Assembly (NCBI GenBank): GCA_024225275.1 | Contig: JAAEMS010000101.1 | Location: 1-42,393 of the forward strand | Source: Actinomycetes bacterium | Lineage (GTDB): Bacteria; Actinomycetota; Acidimicrobiia; Acidimicrobiales; JAAEMS01 | Length of the DNA: 42,393 nt | Direction: 5' to 3' | Shown here: positions 1-8,030 of the stretch, piece by piece | Numbering within the stretch: the first letter of the stretch is position 1 | Layout: each line of letters starts with the position of its first letter | Made by a program: the position numbers and the translations under genes | The notes under the pieces: generated by a model | What the model saw: the letters and a program-made list of their open reading frames with translations, nothing else | Databases searched by the model: none | What the model was told of the DNA's origin: nothing

Positions 1-223
1 CGTCATCTTCGTCGTCCTCGGCGAGCGCGGTGGACTCATCACCGTCTGGCCACTGGCTCACGGCGCCCGCCGCGCCCGCCGCGTCCGCCAGGGTGACGCT
101 GACAAGGAGCGCGTTTCCGGAGAAGCGGGTCGGGGTGGGTTTCTCACCTCTGAACGCGTGTTCGCTGCCTTCGGGGGGGGTGAGAGCGTCGGGATGGTTG
201 CGGCCCAGCGGCAACCGATACAC
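1..223 (-). CDS. Partial hypothetical protein, cut by the window's left edge
   Basis: On the minus strand one frame is open from about position 280 to position 1 and runs off the window. Its third codon positions are almost all G or C between about 200 and 1, as expected for a real gene here. The product is unrecognised: a basic segment, a short hydrophobic Ala/Val/Leu stretch, then an Asp/Glu-rich run at the window edge. The only in-frame conventional starts are GTG at 221-223, used here, and TTG at 212-214. Neither has a well-spaced ribosome binding site, since GGAG lies about 16 bases before the GTG. The true start may lie upstream behind a frameshift. No function is proposed. Confidence 0.4.
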   Translation of the reverse strand, partial: MYRLPLGRNHPDALTPPEGSEHAFRGEKPTPTRFSGNALLVSVTLADAAGAAGAVSQWPDGDESTALAEDDEDD

Positions 224-255
224 CAGTTGATCACGACTACTCCGAATGCCACGGC

Positions 256-459
256 CTACACCGCGGAGGCGAATCCTGCATCAGGCCATCGCAGACCTCC
301 ATCGATTCCCCAGGGCACAATCGCGACAGATGTGGCTAGGGCGCCAGCGAACGCGATCCAGGTGCTCGGATCCCGCGTGCTCATGATCACAGCAGGCTTG
401 CCGGTCTCCGGAATACTGGGCGTGAGAAGGTCGACGAAGTGGCCTGCTTCACTGATCAC
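256..459 (-). CDS. Doubtful small membrane ORF, possibly a gene remnant
   Basis: A 67-codon minus-strand frame starting at GTG 459, or 42 codons from ATG 384. It has one clear hydrophobic segment (WIAFAGALATSVAIVPWGI) and ends at TAG 256-258. Reading on in the same frame past the stop gives a second hydrophobic stretch (AVAFGVVVINWCIGC). A two-helix membrane protein interrupted by a stop is therefore possible. Third-position G+C is lower than in neighbouring genes. Either a small hypothetical protein or decayed sequence. Nothing else is visible in 460-520, before the end of the DUF952 gene. Confidence 0.2.
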   Translation of the reverse strand: MISEAGHFVDLLTPSIPETGKPAVIMSTRDPSTWIAFAGALATSVAIVPWGIDGGLRWPDAGFASAV

Positions 460-520
460 GTCCTCCCGGCGTCGGACCGTGTGACCGGCGCCGTCCTTCC
501 GGACGACGGCGGCTACTCGA

Positions 521-865
521 TCACGGGCTGAGAGTCGCCCGACCGTCGACGAACCTCACCTCGCGGGTGCCCCGGACGGCCAGGGTCTCGAGGGCCCCGT
601 ACAGGTGGGGGAACGGATCGCCGGCGCCGGGATCGCCGTCGTGCACCGGCTCCTCCCACCGGATCTCGCCGGTACAGAACCGGGGGTCGATGTCGAGGAC
701 GATCAGATCCGGAGCATCGAGATAGAAACGCTCAGCCGTGAGACGAACCTGTTCGCCGGTGGAGAGGTGAATGAACCCCTCGGCCTCGAGGGACGGGGCC
801 GAGTAGCACCCGCCGGCGAGCGCAGCGTCCCATTCCGCCCGAGTAGTGAGATGGTGGAGAATCAC
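521..865 (-). CDS. DUF952 family protein
   Basis: A 114-residue protein. It has the DUF952 pattern: an N-terminal strand followed by HHLTTRAEWDAA, then EGFIHLSTGEQV near residues 29-40, a central LIVLDIDP strand, and a C-terminal PFPHLYG segment before RFVDG. The family is small, cytoplasmic and of unknown biochemical role, sometimes compared to glutathione-S-transferase-like folds. The GTG start at 863-865 overlaps the crotonase TGA (862-864) by the GTGA arrangement, so the gene is translationally coupled to it. A longer frame reaching back to 1204 exists, but its extra N-terminus is Arg-rich shadow of the crotonase and is rejected. Confidence 0.85.
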   Translation of the reverse strand: MILHHLTTRAEWDAALAGGCYSAPSLEAEGFIHLSTGEQVRLTAERFYLDAPDLIVLDIDPRFCTGEIRWEEPVHDGDPGAGDPFPHLYGALETLAVRGTREVRFVDGRATLSP

Positions 866-1656
866 CCGCCGGGAATCCAGCCGGCATCCCTCCGTTGGCG
901 GAAGGCGCCGATTCCCTCTCTGGCCTCGTCGCTCTGGAAAAGGGACTTCGACAGCACACCGGTCCACTCGAAGTCGGTCTGCCGGTCGGCCTGGCCGACC
1001 CGGCTCAGCAGTTGCTTGGTGCCGGCGAGAGCGTTGGGGCCACCCCTGACCACCTTGCCGACGATCTCGTCGACCTTGGCGTCGAGCTCGTCGGCGGGTA
1101 CCGCGTAGTTCACGAGCCCGACCTCGGCGGCCCGTCCGGCGGGGATTCGTTCGCCGGTGAGGAACAGCTCGTTGGCGTCGGCCGGCCGGAGTTTGGGTAG
1201 GCACACGACAGAGATGACGGCGGGGGCAACGCCGATTCGGACCTCGGTGAATCCGAGGAGGCTGTCGGCGTCCATGACCGAGATGTCACAGGCCGAGGCC
1301 AGCCCCACCCCGCCGCCGGTGCAGTGGCCGGCGATACGCCCGATGACCGGGGTGGGGGAGTCGAGCATCAGGTTGAGCACATCGATGAACGTCGGGCCCG
1401 AGTCGTCGCCCGACACCCCGGGCTGGGTTGCCTTGAGGTCGGCGCCGGCGCAGAACGTGTTGCCGGTGTTGGTGAGCACGATGACACGGATCGAGTCGTC
1501 GTCGATACCCGCCTCCATGGCCCTATGGATGCCCGCCACCAGGTCGGGGCTCAGGGAGTTCTTGGCCTCGGGGCGGTTCAGGGTGATCGTCATGACCCCC
1601 TGTTCGATGCCCACCAGGGCGACTCCTTCGGTGACCGGTTCAGCGCGGTTGCTCAT
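862..1656 (-). CDS. Enoyl-CoA hydratase/isomerase family (methylglutaconyl-CoA-hydratase-like)
   Basis: A 264-residue crotonase, the usual length. The two CoA/oxyanion-hole segments are present: CAGADLK and GHCTGGGVGLASACDI. The block LLGFTEVRIGVAPAVIS is typical of the LiuC/AUH methylglutaconyl-CoA hydratase branch of leucine catabolism. The first catalytic Glu of classical enoyl-CoA hydratase is replaced by Gly in GGGVGLA, while the Glu in TEVRIG is kept, so the exact reaction is uncertain. I chose ATG 1656 because AGG lies nine bases upstream. ATG 1665 is an alternative, and the frame extending to 1794 looks non-coding. It is the first gene of a two-gene operon with the DUF952 gene and diverges from the YhaO-like gene. 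Confidence 0.88.
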   Translation of the reverse strand: MSNRAEPVTEGVALVGIEQGVMTITLNRPEAKNSLSPDLVAGIHRAMEAGIDDDSIRVIVLTNTGNTFCAGADLKATQPGVSGDDSGPTFIDVLNLMLDSPTPVIGRIAGHCTGGGVGLASACDISVMDADSLLGFTEVRIGVAPAVISVVCLPKLRPADANELFLTGERIPAGRAAEVGLVNYAVPADELDAKVDEIVGKVVRGGPNALAGTKQLLSRVGQADRQTDFEWTGVLSKSLFQSDEAREGIGAFRQRRDAGWIPGG

Positions 1657-1799
1657 GGCTGTCATCCTGCCAGACCCGCGACCCGGGGGTTCGACAACCC
1701 CGCTGATCAGGGGCTCTGTCGGGTCCTCCACGGTGTTTAGACGGGCACCGATGAGGGCCCTAGGATCGGCGATTCGGCGGTGGGTGAGGAGCATCCGAA

Positions 1800-2681
1800 T
1801 TGGGCGTGACGCGTACAGGCAGCGGATTGTTGGAGCTGGCCGATCTTCGGGTGGGGGAGCCCGCCCGCCTCACGGGGTCACCCCCCGAATCCATCCGTCA
1901 GCTCGCCCGCGACCGGGCCCAGCGCACCCTCGAACGGGCCGTTGTGTTCGCCGCCGAGAAGCGGCTCGGCCTTCTCCTCACCGGTGAGATCCAGGCCGTC
2001 ACCGTCGATCCCGGCGTCGAGGACGCGGTCCGGGCCCTGTACGCCTCGTTGTTGGCCGGTGGCGCTCCGGTCGTGTTCGCCGGTTCGTCGCTCGCCCCTC
2101 CGCCCGAGGTCGAGCTGCTCACCGGCGACCGATCGATCGACTCGGCCAGCGTGACGCGGTTCTCAGTCGACCCCATCCCCGAGGTCGAGGTGCGCGTCGT
2201 GATCGATGGAACCACCCCAGCTCCCTCCTCGGCCGCCGATTTCGCAGCCCTTCTCGCCGATATTGCTTCCACCGAGGTCGAGGGCCATCCCCAGGCCGAC
2301 CTCGTTGTCCTCACCGGAGTCATCGCCGGCCCCGTCGAGGTGGTGCGCCCCCTCACCGACCCCGATCTGCGTGTCGAGGTTCTTGGCCGACTTCGAGGGG
2401 TGCCCCGGTCCACCCTCCCGCCGGTCTGGTGGAACGGGGTCGATGTGGACCTCGGCCCCGCTCTCGACGATTCCTCGGCCCTCTTCGCGGTTTCGACGGT
2501 GGGCGGCAACCTGAGCGCCGAGCTCGACACGGTGGCCGCTGAGCTCGGCCTGGGAGAGGATCGTTTGGCGGCGGCTCTGGCCTCATTGCCGGCGGAACTG
2601 AAGGGCCGGGCCGCCGAGCCGGCTGATCTGGTGCGCCGGGGGCGAGCCCTGGTCGATCACCTCCAGGGCGGCAACCGATGA
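1800..2681 (+). CDS. Degenerate YhaO/SbcD-like metallophosphoesterase (probable pseudo-nuclease)
   Basis: A 293-residue protein that tracks the N-terminus of the Mre11/SbcD/YhaO nuclease family but with altered metal ligands. The family D-x-H motif (ADLH) reads ADLR at 14-17. GDLxD reads GEIQA at 62-66. GNHD reads GSSL at 95-98. The alternating strand/helix spacing around them is preserved, including ERAVVFAAEK and the ALYASLLAGGAPVVFAG stretch. The middle of the phosphatase domain, where the GHxH ligands should sit, appears deleted. A C-terminal part resembling the YhaO capping region follows (VEVRVVIDG, then DLVVLTGVIAGPVEV). Typical family members are near 380-420 residues. The TTG start is chosen because GAGGAG lies eight bases upstream; GTG 1806 is possible. 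It overlaps the YhaN-like gene by ATGA. The alignment is by eye; the inactivity is inferred. Confidence 0.7.
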   Translation: MGVTRTGSGLLELADLRVGEPARLTGSPPESIRQLARDRAQRTLERAVVFAAEKRLGLLLTGEIQAVTVDPGVEDAVRALYASLLAGGAPVVFAGSSLAPPPEVELLTGDRSIDSASVTRFSVDPIPEVEVRVVIDGTTPAPSSAADFAALLADIASTEVEGHPQADLVVLTGVIAGPVEVVRPLTDPDLRVEVLGRLRGVPRSTLPPVWWNGVDVDLGPALDDSSALFAVSTVGGNLSAELDTVAAELGLGEDRLAAALASLPAELKGRAAEPADLVRRGRALVDHLQGGNR

Positions 2682-5600
2682 GGATTGTGGGATGGGAGAT
2701 CGACGGCTTCGGTCTGTTCAACAACCATCAGGTCGACGAACTCCCCCAGGGGTTGGTGGTACTCAGCGGCCCCAACGAGGCTGGCAAGAGCACCCTGGTG
2801 TCGTTCATCCGGGGGGTGCTGTTCGGATTCGGCGGGTCCACCGCCTGGGGCTCGTCCCACGAGCCCGTCCGGGGCGGCCGCCATGGTGGGCGGTTGTACG
2901 TGGCCGATCACCGGGGCACCTGGGTCATCGAGCGTTATGCCGACGACGATGTCGTGCGAGTCTTCGACGGCGAAGGTGTGGTCGACTCCGGTGAGCTCGA
3001 TCGCATCATCGGCGATGTCGACGGCGCCTTGTTCGCCAACGTCTACGCCTTCTCTCTCAGCGAGCTCGAGGAGTTCGGCACCCTCGACGCCGAGTCGGTT
3101 CGCAGCCGACTCCTCGCCGCCGGCGTGGTGGGCGGGGGGCGCTCGGCCCGCGACACCCTCGTCGAGCTCGAATCCCGCCGCCGCGACCTGCTCGACCTCG
3201 GACGGGGCGGTCGCATCGACGGGCTTCACCACCGCCAGGTCGACCTGTCCGGGATGCTCACAGATGCCCGGTTGGCGGTGTTGTCCCGACCATCGCGGGC
3301 CGATGGCGTGGCTCTCCTGGCCGACACGGTCGACCAGACCCGGGCTCGGGTCGATACCGAGCGGGCTCGGGCCGACCATCATCGCCGCCTCCTGGCCGCC
3401 TGGCCCGAGTTTGCCCGCGTCCAGGAGGTCAAGGAGTCGCTCGATGCGCTGCCGTCGGGGCCGGTCCCGGTCGACGGCGACTCCCGACTCGAACGGGCGC
3501 TGGCCGCCCGGGTCAGCGCCCGCGCCGTCGAGGCCGAGCACCGTAGTCGTCGCGACGCCGCCGACTCCGAGCTGGCCACCTTCACTCCCGATCCCCGGCT
3601 CGACGGTCTCGAGGTCGAGTCGAGCGCACTGCTCGAAGAGATGATCACCGATCGTCAGCGGTCGGTCCAGATCACGGATCTCGCCCGTCGGTACACCGAA
3701 GCCCGGGCCGAGCTCGACGAGCAGTTGATTCTCCTGGGCCCATCGTGGACCATCGAACGACTGTCGGGCTTCGACATCTCGATTCCCGCATCCGAGTTGG
3801 TTCGGGCCTGGAATCCCCGCCTCGAGGATGCCGAACGGCAACTCGACGACGCCCGTAGGGCGTTGACCGCCGATACGGGCCAGCGCGAGCGGTCGGCCCG
3901 CCGGCTGGCCTCGGTGCGCGCCCGGCTCGAGGGCCTCGAGGTCGTGCCGTCGCTCGTCGAGCTCGATCAGCGAGCTGAGCAGCTCCGCACCCTTCGTGTC
4001 GGTGTGAGCCGGCTCGAGGAACACAGGGCTGAGGCCGATCGGGTGGGCAATTCGTTCGCGGTCTTGCGGGCCGCAGCCGAAGAGCGCAGCCGGTTCGGCG
4101 ATCAGCCCCGCTGGCTGCGCGGTCTGCTGCTGGGCCTCGCCGGCCTGCTGATCATCGGCGCGGTGGGAGCCGGAGTCATGGGCGAATTTGTCGGCACCGC
4201 GGCGGCTGGAGCGCTGGCCGTGGTTCTCGGGGTGGCTGGGCTCCGGCTTTCCGCCGACCTGCCCACGGTGGAGGGGCTGGCGTCGTCCGATCCCGTCTTC
4301 GATCTCGATTCCCGCCTCCAGCTGGCCGGAGCCCAGGCCGAGGCCGCCCGTCAGAACCTCGATACCACCCAGCGTCGCCTCCAAGCCCAGGCGGCCCACC
4401 TCGCGTTCCCGGCCATTCCGGGTCCTGCGGTGGTCGACGAAGAGCTCGAACGCCTCCGCCAGCGGCGCGACATCGCCATCGACCGTGACCGGGTGGGCAA
4501 CGAGGTGGTGTCGGCCGCGGCGGAGCTCCAGGCCTTGGAGCAAAGCGAAGAAGAGGCTCGCGAAGCCTTCGAATCCAGTGAACGGCTCGCCGCCGAGCTC
4601 GGGGCGAAGTGGCGGGGCTGGAAGTCCGACCACGCAGTTCCCGGCTCCCTCAGCCCCGATGGGGTGGTGGAGTTCTTCGAGACGGTCCGTGGCGCTCGGG
4701 GCACCCGTCGCGAGCTCGAACGGCTGACCGGTGACCTCTCCCGCCTCACGGCTGAGGCCGAACGGTTCGCCTCCCGGGCCGGGCTCCTGATCGGTACCGC
4801 CGGTCTGGACGGCACCGACCTCCATGCCGCGCTGCGTCTGCTCCAGGCCCGGATCGCCGACGATGCCAGGCTTCGGGGCCAGCTCGACGCCCGTCGCTCG
4901 GCCCGCGCCGAGGTCGAGCAGCGGATGGCGGCCGCTACCCACGACGTGGCCGAGGCCGAGGCTGCGCTGGCGGCTCTCTACTCCGAGGCCGGCGTGGCCG
5001 ACGAGGCCAGCCTGAGGGACCGCCTCGCCATCGAGCTCACGCGGACCCGGCTCGAGGCCGAGCGGGCCGAAGCCCAGCGCGCCCTCAACGCGCTCATAGG
5101 CCAGGGCCCCGACGGCGACCGGTTCCGTCACGAGCTCACCGAGGGCACGGTGGCCCTCTGGGAACAGGGCGAGCGGGCGGCCGATCGCCAACAAGCCGAG
5201 GCCGTGGCCGCCCACGAGGAGGCCGTGCGTCGTCATCACGACGCGGCGCGCACCCACGGCGCCGAGCTCGAGAACACCACGGTGGCCGACCTGGCGGCCG
5301 AGCTGGCGGCCGTCGAAGACGAATTGGCCCAGGCGATAGCCGATTGGCAGGCCATCACCACGGCCCACACCCTGCTCGAGGTGGCCCTCGAGCGCTACGA
5401 GCGCGATCGTCAGCCGGCGGTTCTGGCCCGAGCCCAGGAATGGTTCTCCCGAGTCACCGACGGTCGGTACCGCACCCTCGCCCTGCGCGACCGGGGGGTG
5501 GAGATCACCACGGCCGCCGGCGATCGACTCGACGCGGTCGACCTGAGCCGGGGTACCGCCGAGCAGTTGTACCTGTGCATTCGCCTGGCTCTCGTGACCG

Positions 5601-5833
5601 AACTGGGGCGAGGAGCGCCCCTACCCCTGATCGTCGATGATGTTCTCGTCAACTTCGACCCCCAACGGGCCCGGGCCATGGCCGAACTCATCGCCGAGGT
5701 GGCTGACACCAGCCAGGCACTGGTGATCACCTGCCACCCCCACCTGCGTGACCTCTTCCGGGCCCAGCGTCCCTCGACCACAGTTCTGGAACTGCCGCGC
5801 TTTGGCGAGGGCGATGGTCAACTGGCGTCCTGA
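2678..5833 (+). CDS. YhaN-like AAA/SMC-family ATPase with central membrane hairpin
   Basis: A 1051-residue ATPase of the RecF/SMC/Rad50 class. Walker A is GPNEAGKST at 31-39, with the family's QG-x-VVLSG lead-in and the YAFSLSELEEF segment characteristic of YhaN-type proteins. Long Arg/Glu/Ala-rich coiled coils flank a strongly hydrophobic pair of segments at about 478-527 (WLRGLLLGLAGLLIIG and a following Ala/Gly/Val-rich helix). This hairpin sits where Rad50 would carry its hook. The C-terminal head has the signature DLSRGTAEQLYL near 955 and Walker B PLIVDDVLVNFD near 982-993. In this family it pairs with a YhaO/SbcD nuclease. Here the upstream partner, overlapping by four bases, looks catalytically dead. 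Expected role: ATP-driven, membrane-associated DNA-end or repair factor, by inference from the family. Confidence 0.88.
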   Translation: MRIVGWEIDGFGLFNNHQVDELPQGLVVLSGPNEAGKSTLVSFIRGVLFGFGGSTAWGSSHEPVRGGRHGGRLYVADHRGTWVIERYADDDVVRVFDGEGVVDSGELDRIIGDVDGALFANVYAFSLSELEEFGTLDAESVRSRLLAAGVVGGGRSARDTLVELESRRRDLLDLGRGGRIDGLHHRQVDLSGMLTDARLAVLSRPSRADGVALLADTVDQTRARVDTERARADHHRRLLAAWPEFARVQEVKESLDALPSGPVPVDGDSRLERALAARVSARAVEAEHRSRRDAADSELATFTPDPRLDGLEVESSALLEEMITDRQRSVQITDLARRYTEARAELDEQLILLGPSWTIERLSGFDISIPASELVRAWNPRLEDAERQLDDARRALTADTGQRERSARRLASVRARLEGLEVVPSLVELDQRAEQLRTLRVGVSRLEEHRAEADRVGNSFAVLRAAAEERSRFGDQPRWLRGLLLGLAGLLIIGAVGAGVMGEFVGTAAAGALAVVLGVAGLRLSADLPTVEGLASSDPVFDLDSRLQLAGAQAEAARQNLDTTQRRLQAQAAHLAFPAIPGPAVVDEELERLRQRRDIAIDRDRVGNEVVSAAAELQALEQSEEEAREAFESSERLAAELGAKWRGWKSDHAVPGSLSPDGVVEFFETVRGARGTRRELERLTGDLSRLTAEAERFASRAGLLIGTAGLDGTDLHAALRLLQARIADDARLRGQLDARRSARAEVEQRMAAATHDVAEAEAALAALYSEAGVADEASLRDRLAIELTRTRLEAERAEAQRALNALIGQGPDGDRFRHELTEGTVALWEQGERAADRQQAEAVAAHEEAVRRHHDAARTHGAELENTTVADLAAELAAVEDELAQAIADWQAITTAHTLLEVALERYERDRQPAVLARAQEWFSRVTDGRYRTLALRDRGVEITTAAGDRLDAVDLSRGTAEQLYLCIRLALVTELGRGAPLPLIVDDVLVNFDPQRARAMAELIAEVADTSQALVITCHPHLRDLFRAQRPSTTVLELPRFGEGDGQLAS

Positions 5834-5946
5834 AGCAGGCAGTGCCAAGCCGAAACGGCCAGAATGAAGGAGTGTGGGCGCCCCGCCTGGATCCACAAGG
5901 GACCCAGACGGGGACCAGGAGCCTAGGTTCCCGCCCAATGCTCCGT

Positions 5947-5962
5947 GGAGGCCAAGGCCTCC
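5947..5962 (+). terminator. Perfect inverted repeat, candidate terminator stem
   Basis: GGAGGCC-AA-GGCCTCC is a perfect 7-base inverted repeat with a two-base centre, 114 bases after the YhaN-like stop. There is no T-tract, so a Rho-independent terminator is only a possibility. It could equally be a protein-binding palindrome. Confidence 0.35.
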
Positions 5963-5981
5963 GCCCTGGGAGAGACACTAC

Positions 5982-5997
5982 GGAGAGCGTTCTCTCC
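5982..5997 (+). promoter_or_regulatory. Inverted repeat with a competing upstream arm
   Basis: GGAGAG-CGTT-CTCTCC forms a tight hairpin. The same 3' arm, extended to CTCTCCC (5992-5998), can pair instead with GGGAGAG at 5968-5974. The two hairpins exclude each other. It lies about 140 bases before the dehydrogenase start, so it could be leader RNA structure or an operator. Function not established. Confidence 0.3.
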
Positions 5998-6133
5998 CGT
6001 CAAGTGAATCACGTAGAGTGGTGGGCGCGCTCCCCGCCGCGGTTGGCCCGGTTTCGGTGCCGGGCTCTACCATGAGGTCATACCACCAGCGTCGGGTTCA
6101 CCGACCCGCCGATCGAACAGGGCACACGACACC

Positions 6134-7321
6134 ATGGCCGGAACCGGACCCCGGGCGGAGAACGCCCGAGACTTCCTCGACACTGACTCTCTCCTCGATG
6201 AAGAGGAGATCTTGCTGCGCGACACCGTGCGACGATTCGTCGAGGATCGCATCCTGGACGATGTCGGCGACTGGTTCGAGGAGGGCACCTTCCCCCACGC
6301 CGAGATCGCCCCCGAGGTCGGCAAGATGGGTCTGTTGGGCATGCACCTCGAGGGCTACGGCTGCTCGGGTTCGTCCGCCACCGCCTACGGCCTGGCTTGC
6401 CTCGAGCTCGAAGCCGGCGACTCCGGGCTCCGCAGCTTCGTTTCGGTTCAGGGCTCGCTGGCCATGTTCCCCATCTGGGCCTACGGGTCCGAGGAGCAGA
6501 AGCAGGAGTGGCTGCCAGCCATGGCGGCCGGTGAGGCGATCGGGTGTTTCGGGCTCACCGAGCCCGACAGCGGGTCCGACCCCAGCAGTATGCGTACCAA
6601 CGCCAAGCAGGAACCGGGCGGCGACTGGATCCTGAACGGCACCAAGATGTGGATCACCAACGGCAGCATCGCCGATGTGGCCGTGGTGTGGGCCCGCACC
6701 GACGAAGGGATCCGTGGCTTCGTGGTACCCACCGACGCACCGGGCTTCGAGGCCCCCATGATCCACAAGAAGCTCTCCCTGCGGGCCTCGGTCACCTCCG
6801 AGCTGGTCATGACTGACCTTCGCCTCCCGGCCGCCGCCGTTCTGCCCGGCGTGGCCAGCATGCGGGGGCCCCTCTCGTGCTTGAACGAGGCTCGTTTCGG
6901 AATCGCCTTCGGGGCCATCGGAGCTGGTCGGGCCTGCTACGAGGCGGCCCTCGACTACGCCAACGAGCGCGTCCAGTTCGGCAAGCCCATCTCGGGTTTC
7001 CAGCTCACCCAGCGCAAGCTGGTCGAGATGATGATCGCCGTCCAGAAGGGCACCCTGGTGGCCATCCACATGGGTCGCATGAAGGACGAGGGCCGGCTCA
7101 GCTCAGCCCAGGTCAGCTTCGGCAAGATGGACAATGTCCGCAATGCCATCGAGATCGCCCGCGAGGCCCGCAACGTCATGGGCGCCAATGGCATCACCCT
7201 GGAGTACCCGGTCATCCGCCATATGAACAACCTCGAGTCCGTCTACACCTACGAAGGCACCAACGAGATCCACACCCTCGTCATGGGCCAGGCCATCACC
7301 GGCCAGAACGCGTTCTCCTAG
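6134..7321 (+). CDS. gcdH: Glutaryl-CoA dehydrogenase
   Basis: A 395-residue FAD-dependent acyl-CoA dehydrogenase of the glutaryl-CoA branch. It oxidises and decarboxylates glutaryl-CoA to crotonyl-CoA in lysine/tryptophan breakdown. Branch-specific features visible: DSGLRSFVSVQGSL, whose Arg100 matches the Arg that binds the substrate carboxylate; SLRASVTSELVMTDL; the GPLSCLNEARFGIAFGA segment; RHMNNLESVYTYEGTNEIH with catalytic Glu near 374; and GQAITGQNAF at the C-terminus. FAD/substrate loops CFGLTEPDSGSD and WITNGS are intact. The ATG at 6134 has only a weak AGGG some 13 bases upstream. The YceH gene starts seven bases after its stop, so the two are probably co-transcribed. Confidence 0.9.
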   Translation: MAGTGPRAENARDFLDTDSLLDEEEILLRDTVRRFVEDRILDDVGDWFEEGTFPHAEIAPEVGKMGLLGMHLEGYGCSGSSATAYGLACLELEAGDSGLRSFVSVQGSLAMFPIWAYGSEEQKQEWLPAMAAGEAIGCFGLTEPDSGSDPSSMRTNAKQEPGGDWILNGTKMWITNGSIADVAVVWARTDEGIRGFVVPTDAPGFEAPMIHKKLSLRASVTSELVMTDLRLPAAAVLPGVASMRGPLSCLNEARFGIAFGAIGAGRACYEAALDYANERVQFGKPISGFQLTQRKLVEMMIAVQKGTLVAIHMGRMKDEGRLSSAQVSFGKMDNVRNAIEIAREARNVMGANGITLEYPVIRHMNNLESVYTYEGTNEIHTLVMGQAITGQNAFS

Positions 7322-7328
7322 GTCAGCC

Positions 7329-8030
7329 ATGCTCGAACTCACCGCCACCGAGATCCGGGTGCTGGGCGCCCTGGTCGAAAAGGAGCGCACCACCCCCGAC
7401 TCCTACCCCCTGTCCAGCAATGCGTTGGTGGCGGCCTGCAACCAGAAGACCAGCCGGGACCCGGTGGTGGCCTTCACCGAAGCCGAGGTCGACGCGGCCA
7501 TGCTCCAGCTGCGCGAGAAAGGCTTGGCCCGGACCCTCCGGGGTACCGGCTCGCGGGCCTGGAAACACCGCCACATCCTCCACGAAGAGCTCACCCTGGA
7601 TGACCATGAGTTGGCGGTGTTGGCCGTGATGATGCTGCGGGGACCCCAGACGCCGGGGGAGCTGCGGACCCGCACCGAGCGTTACTTCCAGTCAGGCTCG
7701 CCCAGTGAGATCGAGGATGCCCTCGTGCGCCTCTCGGGCCGGACCGAGCCCCTGGCCATGAACCTGGGCCGCGGGCCGGGCCAGAGCCAGGACCGGTGGA
7801 TCCACCTCGTGTCCGACGGCGAAGCGCCGGAGCCGACCCCGGAGCTGGTACTGGGCGGTGTCACTGCCCCTCGGCGCCCAGCGGTACCCGCCGGACCTTC
7901 CCTGGCCGATGAGGTGGCCGAGCTGGGGTCCGAGCTCACCAAGCTCAGGGATCGCTTCGATGCCCTCTGCGAGCTGCTGGGCGAGGATCCGCGCCCAGCC
8001 ACCAACGAAGCCGGGACCCTCGACGAATGA
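7329..8030 (+). CDS. YceH/DUF480 family protein
   Basis: A 233-residue protein matching the YceH (DUF480) family: LTATEIRVLGALVEKERTTPDSYPLS at the N-terminus, then SSNALVAACNQKTSRDPV, and a second repeat-like half around LAVLAVMMLRGPQTPGELRTRTER. The family folds as tandem winged helices and is presumed to bind nucleic acid or protein; its role is not settled. A C-terminal tail from about 190 (LADEVAELGSELTKLRDRF) looks like a short coiled coil, common in this family. The start lies seven bases past gcdH. The last four bases (ATGA) overlap the next gene's start, linking it to the DNA glycosylase. Confidence 0.88.
   Translation: MLELTATEIRVLGALVEKERTTPDSYPLSSNALVAACNQKTSRDPVVAFTEAEVDAAMLQLREKGLARTLRGTGSRAWKHRHILHEELTLDDHELAVLAVMMLRGPQTPGELRTRTERYFQSGSPSEIEDALVRLSGRTEPLAMNLGRGPGQSQDRWIHLVSDGEAPEPTPELVLGGVTAPRRPAVPAGPSLADEVAELGSELTKLRDRFDALCELLGEDPRPATNEAGTLDE

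Larger units (their letters stand above)
5834..6133. other. 300-base intergenic region with inverted repeats
   Basis: No convincing coding frame lies between the YhaN-like gene and glutaryl-CoA dehydrogenase. The stretch holds several inverted repeats: 5947-5962, 5982-5997 (with an alternative partner at 5968-5974) and a weaker one at 6093-6108. It probably contains the end of the upstream transcript and the promoter/leader of the dehydrogenase gene. Plus-strand frames through it start at poor sites and encode low-quality Arg/Pro-rich sequence. Confidence 0.55.

Noticed and set aside
2657..5368. A 903-codon open frame antisense to the YhaN-like ATPase
   Set aside because: It mirrors the G/C-rich third positions of the ATPase gene, has Gly/Leu/Glu/Pro-skewed composition and no recognisable domain. 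The sense frame has clear Walker motifs.
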